This document shows, in pieces, positions 5,638 through 9,387 of a stretch of 9,387 nucleotides of DNA (the first letter of the stretch is position 1; every line of letters starts with the position of its first letter). Both the position numbers and the translations under genes were made by a program. Below the pieces are notes generated by a model. It was given only the letters and a program-made list of their open reading frames with translations. It searched no databases and had not been told where the DNA came from. Source of the stretch: Acidiferrobacteraceae bacterium (lineage in GTDB: Bacteria; Pseudomonadota; Gammaproteobacteria; Acidiferrobacterales; Acidiferrobacteraceae); assembly GCA_027343725.1 (NCBI GenBank), contig DAHWKH010000092.1:1-9387 (forward strand). The letters run 5' to 3'.

Positions 5638-7841
5638 CAGCGTGCCCCCGGAACGGCGCGGATCGCCGGGGCCTTGGGCGCGCGCAGCGGCGGCTGATGG
5701 AGCGTCGCGAGATGCGGCGTGCGGTAATTCGGCAACACATCGGAGTGTGCGTATTGCATGGCATCCTCTTCCGCTTGCATGAAGGCGTAGCGCGAGGCGG
5801 TAAACCCTTCGCTCTGGCGACTGTTGCGCACGATCACGGGCTTCAGGAAGATCATGAGATCGGTCTTCTTCTTGACCCTCTGGCGATAGCGGAACAGGTT
5901 GCCGATCCAGGGGATGTCGTCCAGCAACGGCACGCCCTGCCAGGTGTTCTCGACGGTGTCGTCGATGAGGCCGCCGAGCACGATCGTCCTTTTGTTGGCG
6001 ACAATGACCGTCGTCTTCAATTCCCGCCGATTCGTTATGAGATCGATGGCCCCGGAAATATGCGGCGCGATGCTCGATACGTCTTCGTAGATTTGCATCT
6101 TCACGTTGTTGCCGGCCGTAATCTGCGGCTTCAGTTTCAGTGTCAAACCGACATTCTTGCGTTCCACCGTCTGAAAGGGATTCACCGCGGCACTCCCGAG
6201 GATCCCGGATGTGCTGTAGCTCCCCGTGACGAACGGGACGTTCTGGCCCACCATGATCTTGGCTTCGGTGTTGTCGAGAGTCAGGAGATCGGGCGTCGAC
6301 AACACGTTGACCCCGGCGACCGACTGCAGGGCCCGGGCGAAGGCCGCGAGACCCACGAGCTTGCGCCCTCCCACGGTGATGGTGTTGCCGATGTATCCCA
6401 GGGCCAACCCCGCTTCGTTCGCAAGATTCGAAGGCGTTGCAGCGGTGGAGACGATACCAGACCCCGTGATCGGAAAGTTGGTCAGAGCGCCGACCGCGCC
6501 ACTTCTGCCGACGGGCGCGGCGCCGGCCCATTGGACACCGAGCTCAGCCTGATCGTTGGCCGTCACCTCGGCGATCAGCGCCTGGACGAAGACCTGGGCG
6601 CGCGGGATATCCAGCTTGGCGATGACGGCCCGTAGGTTGTCGTAGACCGTGTCGGGGGCGTTGATGATGAGGGCGTTGATGGGCGGATCGGCCTGGACCA
6701 GGGAGGCCTTGATGGCTTTCGCGGAGGTGGGCTTGGCCCGCGGCGGTGCCGGCATCCCGACCGGGAGGGTGGGACCGAGACCTTTCGTGACACCCTTCGC
6801 CTCGCCTTCCAGGAGTCCACGCAGGATTTTCGCAAGCTTGGTCGCGCGCGCGTTGCGCAGATAGACGACGTGGGTCGTCCCGCCGGGGGCGCCGGGCACG
6901 TCGAGACGGCGGATGAGCGCCTCGACAAAACGCAGCCGGCGCGTGTTGGCCGTGCGCACCAGAAGGCTGTTGCTGCGCGTGTCCGGCACCACGAAGATCG
7001 GGCTGTACGGACCGCTCGCGCCCCCCGTCGCCGCCGGCAATTGGGCCTCCCCCAAGCGCACCAGCAGGTGGGCGACATCGACGGCCGAGGCATAGCGCAG
7101 CGGGATGATGGTGACAGGCGCCCGGATGCTGGCCTCGATGTTGGAGACGAGCCGCAGAAGGCGGCGCACGTTGTCGGCGTAATCGGTCACGATGAGGGTG
7201 TTGGTCGGGGCGTACAGGGAGAGCACACCGGCGCTCGACATCAAGGGCCGCAGCAGGGGGATCATCTGCGAGGCTTGGCCGTCGTCCACCGGAATCACCT
7301 GGGTCACGAGCACGTCCCCGCCCGCGGGCCAGCGCCCGCTCACGGGCGCGGCCTGGCGCGCGCTCGCCTGCGGAAGCACCTTGACGACGCCTCCCGGGCC
7401 GCTCACGGCCGTGAACCCCTGGGCCTTCAAGGCACTGAGAAAGATCTGGTAAGCGGCGGCGATCGTGACGGGCGAGGCCGAGACGATCGTAACCTTGCCC
7501 TGCACCCGCGGATCGATGAGAAAGTTTTTTCCCGTCAGTTCGGCCATCGTGCGGATGACGCCGCGGACGTTGGCGTTATCGAAGTTGAACAGCATCTCTC
7601 CGGGCGGCACCTTGGCCGAAGTGCGCGCGATGGCCGAACCCCTGCGCGCCGGGACGCCCGTGGGACTTCCTACGAGCGGGGCATGCGGCGGGGCCTTGGG
7701 AACGGCCGCCGTATGCGGACCGATGACGGGGTGATTGGCAAGCGCCTGGGGCGGCCGGTGATTGGCCGCGGTGGCCACGACCGGCAAAAGCAGCAGGAAA
7801 AATCGCGTCGCCCGCACGCTCTGCGCTCGTGCTGTGCCCAT
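5637..7841 (-). CDS. gspD: GspD, type II secretion outer-membrane secretin
   Basis: 734 residues. GspD forms the 15- or 16-fold gated outer-membrane channel. Residues 1-26 look like a Sec signal peptide (basic start, FFLLLLPVVA core, cut near ATAA-N) without a lipobox. A Pro/Ala/His-rich linker (about 27-79) precedes the N0 domain (82-158, 'NFDNANVRGVIRTMAELTGKNFLIDP'-type). N1 spans about 175-239, N2 about 240-316 and N3 about 321-413, the last with a long loop. The secretin core spans about 414-675, with 'VNVLSTPDLLTLDNTEAKIM' (511-530), 'VGQNVPF' and the secretin signature 'VPLLDDIPWIGNLF' (637-650) running into 'DLMIFLKPVIVRN'. About 60 further residues end in a Pro/Ala/Arg tail; whether this acts like the pilotin-binding S-domain cannot be told. 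The gene starts 42 bases after gspC, with AAGGA ten bases before the ATG, and runs into gspE with a one-base overlap. Confidence 0.96.
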   Translation of the reverse strand: MGTARAQSVRATRFFLLLLPVVATAANHRPPQALANHPVIGPHTAAVPKAPPHAPLVGSPTGVPARRGSAIARTSAKVPPGEMLFNFDNANVRGVIRTMAELTGKNFLIDPRVQGKVTIVSASPVTIAAAYQIFLSALKAQGFTAVSGPGGVVKVLPQASARQAAPVSGRWPAGGDVLVTQVIPVDDGQASQMIPLLRPLMSSAGVLSLYAPTNTLIVTDYADNVRRLLRLVSNIEASIRAPVTIIPLRYASAVDVAHLLVRLGEAQLPAATGGASGPYSPIFVVPDTRSNSLLVRTANTRRLRFVEALIRRLDVPGAPGGTTHVVYLRNARATKLAKILRGLLEGEAKGVTKGLGPTLPVGMPAPPRAKPTSAKAIKASLVQADPPINALIINAPDTVYDNLRAVIAKLDIPRAQVFVQALIAEVTANDQAELGVQWAGAAPVGRSGAVGALTNFPITGSGIVSTAATPSNLANEAGLALGYIGNTITVGGRKLVGLAAFARALQSVAGVNVLSTPDLLTLDNTEAKIMVGQNVPFVTGSYSTSGILGSAAVNPFQTVERKNVGLTLKLKPQITAGNNVKMQIYEDVSSIAPHISGAIDLITNRRELKTTVIVANKRTIVLGGLIDDTVENTWQGVPLLDDIPWIGNLFRYRQRVKKKTDLMIFLKPVIVRNSRQSEGFTASRYAFMQAEEDAMQYAHSDVLPNYRTPHLATLHQPPLRAPKAPAIRAVPGAR

Positions 7842-7883
7842 AGAGATTCCATCCTTGGAAAGACCGACCGCCGGGCCGCCAGC

Positions 7884-8822
7884 TTATCGGCCCGACAAGA
7901 CGTAATGAAAGACCTGCATATGCCCGTGTCTCGCCACGTCCAATGTGACGCCGCCCGTTTTCGCGCCGGCCATGTAGGCGCTCAGGGCGGCCCCCAGGGA
8001 ATTGACCGGATTGCCGTTGATCTCCTCGATCACATCCCCGGCTTTCAAGTGCAAGACCGAGAGGCTCTGAGGCGGTCCGGCCTTCACGAGAACACCGCCC
8101 GTCGGGCCGCTCGTCAGCCATTGGCGCCAACGCGCCGTCGGGATCCGGCTCAAGCCGCCCAGGGCCGCAGGGGTCACGCTCACGGTCACCGCGGCCCGCC
8201 GACTGGCGCCCGGGGCCTGCGCCCGCGCGGGACTTGCCGGCGGGGCCTTCGCTCCCGCTGCGCCCGCCGCCGGAGATGGGGCTTGCGGCGCGGCCGGGGC
8301 CCGCTCATCGAGGCGCGGTGGATAGAGCAGCAGGCTTTGCAGGCGGCCGTTGCGGCGCACGATCGCGCGCGTCGGCGTGACCGCGGCGAGGCGCACGCCC
8401 GGGGATACGAGGCTCCCGATCCCGTAAGGGCGTACCTTGCCCGCGGACCCGATCAACGCGAGCGGGTGCGCGCCGAGCACGAGGCCCGTCAGCGTCAACG
8501 CCAAATGACTGACTGGGATGGCCGCCAGATCGGTGGCGCTCGCCCGTCCGAACACGTGGGCCTGCAACAACGAAGAGAGCCGGGGCGCGACCGCGCGGCT
8601 TGCGATCCGGCTCGGCTGCGCATGATGATGCGCGGGCGCCATCAGGCCCCAAGTCCATTGTGCGGCCGCACCCGCCAAGAGGATGATGGCGGCGGCATTG
8701 ACGCTCCTGGCGACGCGCGGTTCGGCCATCGCCGTCAACAGTCGGGTCCCGAGCGTCTGCCAGGGCCACCCGCTGGATTCCTGATGTGGATTTTGCATGC
8801 GCGCATTATAGCCGTGGCCCAT
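7884..8822 (-). CDS. gspC: GspC, type II secretion inner-membrane linker with PDZ-like domain
   Basis: 312 residues. GspC links the inner-membrane platform to the N0 domain of GspD and is thought to help choose substrates. Order: short cytoplasmic tail (1-40), one membrane helix (about 41-61), homology-region (HR) domain (about 84-168, from 'LLQAHVFGRA' through 'LALTLTGLVL' to 'RLQSLLL'), an Ala/Pro-rich linker (about 171-210), and a PDZ-like domain (about 236-310, 'GGVLVKAGP', 'LKAGDVIEEINGNPVNS'). The periplasmic part has about 25 Lys/Arg against about 7 Asp/Glu. The start is uncertain: ATG at 8822 has a G-run (AGGGGGGG) just upstream, while ATG at 8798 (eight residues shorter) sits six bases after a TATAAT and has no ribosome site. 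Both leave every domain intact. A gap of 42 bases separates it from gspD. Confidence 0.93.
   Translation of the reverse strand: MGHGYNARMQNPHQESSGWPWQTLGTRLLTAMAEPRVARSVNAAAIILLAGAAAQWTWGLMAPAHHHAQPSRIASRAVAPRLSSLLQAHVFGRASATDLAAIPVSHLALTLTGLVLGAHPLALIGSAGKVRPYGIGSLVSPGVRLAAVTPTRAIVRRNGRLQSLLLYPPRLDERAPAAPQAPSPAAGAAGAKAPPASPARAQAPGASRRAAVTVSVTPAALGGLSRIPTARWRQWLTSGPTGGVLVKAGPPQSLSVLHLKAGDVIEEINGNPVNSLGAALSAYMAGAKTGGVTLDVARHGHMQVFHYVLSGR
8805..8810 (-). promoter_or_regulatory. Candidate sigma-70 -10 box (TATAAT) at the gspC start
   Basis: The minus strand reads TATAAT, a perfect -10 hexamer, six bases before the second in-frame ATG of gspC (8798). No good TTGACA is seen 16-18 bases further upstream (the place is occupied by a G-run, about TAGGGG) and there is no extended TGn. 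If used, transcription would start at or next to the ATG at 8798. The hexamer could instead simply be the Tyr-Asn codons of a gspC starting at 8822. Confidence 0.35.
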
Positions 8823-8903
8823 CGCCCCCCCTACCCGCGGTATCCCGAACCGTAAGCCCTCTCATCCATGAAAAACGGCGAATTGGCGCGCTTTATCCCG
8901 GTT

Positions 8904-8941
8904 GGGGGGCGCGCGCTTCGCGGATGGAAGGCGCGCCCCTC
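8904..8941. repeat. Strong GC-rich inverted repeat upstream of gspC
   Basis: Arms 8906-8919 (GGGGCGCGCGCTTC) and 8927-8939 (GAAGGCGCGCCCC) pair over 13 positions with one bulged base around a seven-base loop; a G-T pair and a G-C pair extend it to 8904/8941. It sits in the 135-base gap between the small membrane-protein gene and gspC. Neither strand has a T-run after the stem, so it is not a standard intrinsic terminator. It may weaken read-through, stabilise an RNA end, or be a protein-binding palindrome. The rest of the gap shows nothing else I can support. Confidence 0.6.
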
Positions 8942-8957
8942 CGGGCCAATGGTCGCA

Positions 8958-9371
8958 TCACACGCCGGTGCGCCCGCCGCGCGACCGTTTGACGATGGCC
9001 GTTTGCCCGCGCAGCCGTACAAGTCCCTCGGCGCGCGCCGTGCCGGGACGCCCGGTCAGCACAAAACCGGTCGCGAACCGCCGTAACCCGTGAAGCGCGA
9101 CCGAGCGATAGGAGCGCCGCCCGAGCCACGCATTGGACCAGAGCGCAGGCGGGGCGACGTCGGCCGTCAAGGCGACGGCGTCGCGGCCAAGCGATGTCGT
9201 GGAGGATGATGCCGGTCCGTCCCACACACCCGCTGCCATGGCGCCGGCGATCAGGATGATCGCGGCCACGGCGGCGATTGCCCAGGATATCCCGTAAGAC
9301 GCGTGGAACACGCTGCTCTTGGCAAACGCACGCCCCCGATGACGATGCGATCGCGACTTGAGTATTGTCAT
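8958..9371 (-). CDS. Unrecognised small single-span membrane protein upstream of gspC
   Basis: 137 residues. I do not recognise a family. Residues 1-27 are strongly basic (KSRSHRHRGR), then a clear hydrophobic segment (about 28-48, 'GISWAIAAVAAIILIAGAMA') ends in GVWDG, and about 87 residues follow. By the positive-inside rule the tail would be periplasmic. The tail has about 14 Arg/Lys against 4 Asp/Glu, like the exported T2SS parts here, and ends in a basic stretch (IVKRSRGGRTGV). The start is well supported: AAGGAG lies six bases before the ATG at 9371. It is on the same strand as gspC, 135 bases upstream, with a hairpin between. It does not resemble GspB, GspN or a pseudopilin (no prepilin leader, no T2SSB-like motif). 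It could be an accessory T2SS protein or the last gene of a separate unit; the strong ribosome site argues that it is really translated. Confidence 0.6.
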   Translation of the reverse strand: MTILKSRSHRHRGRAFAKSSVFHASYGISWAIAAVAAIILIAGAMAAGVWDGPASSSTTSLGRDAVALTADVAPPALWSNAWLGRRSYRSVALHGLRRFATGFVLTGRPGTARAEGLVRLRGQTAIVKRSRGGRTGV

Positions 9372-9377
9372 GTGTCT

Positions 9378-9383
9378 CTCCTT
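9378..9383 (-). promoter_or_regulatory. Shine-Dalgarno site of the small membrane-protein gene
   Basis: The minus strand reads AAGGAG, six bases before the ATG at 9371. It is the main support that this otherwise unrecognised frame is a gene and that it starts at 9371. No promoter can be judged, because only ten more bases of at most upstream sequence are in the window. Confidence 0.65.
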
Positions 9384-9387
9384 ATGC

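Noticed and set aside
5638..6531. Upstream extension of the gspE frame, nearly 300 codons
   Set aside because: It lies wholly inside gspD in another frame, has no recognisable domain, and the GspE N-terminal signature begins right after ATG 5637.
6870..8855. Long open frame (661 codons) on the plus strand opposite gspD and gspC
   Set aside because: Same reasoning: an antisense shadow with low-complexity Arg/Gly/His composition, covering well-supported secretin and GspC genes.
8868..9086. Plus-strand frame of 72 codons in the gap upstream of gspC
   Set aside because: No ribosome site that stands out, composition like the other shadows, and it runs antisense into the better-started 8958-9371 gene.
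1..9387. CRISPR array, tRNA/rRNA gene, insertion sequence or attachment site
   Set aside because: I found no regular repeat-spacer pattern, no tRNA or rRNA-like segment, no transposase and no flanking direct repeats; nearly the whole window is coding.

Overview
The window carries most of one type II secretion system (T2SS, general secretory pathway) operon, transcribed entirely on the minus strand, so the genes read from high to low coordinates: an unrecognised single-span membrane protein (8958-9371), then gspC (7884-8822), gspD (5637-7841), gspE (4201-5637), gspF (2986-4197), gspG (2558-2977), gspH (2118-2570), gspI (1766-2149), gspJ (1173-1769), gspK (241-1176) and the 5' part of gspL, which runs off the left edge (1-277). 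The order C-D-E-F-G-H-I-J-K-L is the classical proteobacterial order. gspM, and gspN if present, would be expected beyond base 1.

The DNA is very GC-rich, with strong G/C preference at third codon positions. That produces many long open frames on the wrong strand, which I treat as shadows. The classical order, a GspE with the 'LPYPFAKRHGV' N-terminal signature, a GspC with a PDZ-like domain and a secretin with N0-N3 domains all point to a high-GC Gram-negative proteobacterium, probably gamma or a near relative. The species cannot be fixed from this window.

Layout: 8958-9371 is a small inner-membrane protein with a perfect Shine-Dalgarno site. The gap 8823-8957 holds a strong GC-rich hairpin. 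A perfect TATAAT lies just inside the 5' end of gspC. From gspD to gspL the genes are packed end to end: start and stop codons overlap or are at most a few bases apart, except where a pseudopilin start lies 8 bases beyond the previous stop. This implies one polycistronic message with translational coupling.

How the parts work together: GspD is the outer-membrane channel and GspC links it to the inner-membrane platform of GspF, GspL and GspM. GspE is the cytoplasmic ATPase docked on GspL. GspG is the major pseudopilin, and GspH, I, J and K are the minor pseudopilins that start and cap the pseudopilus.

The system is known, but this version has unusual details. The pseudopilins and the periplasmic part of GspC are strongly basic, while GspE has an ordinary acidic composition. 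The acidic residues expected at the calcium site of GspG, and at the corresponding W-I-D type segment of GspK, are missing. GspE has a very short metal-binding loop, GspH has an acidic leader peptide, and GspL has an N-terminal extension. The charge pattern would fit a low-pH or low-calcium environment, but that is inference.
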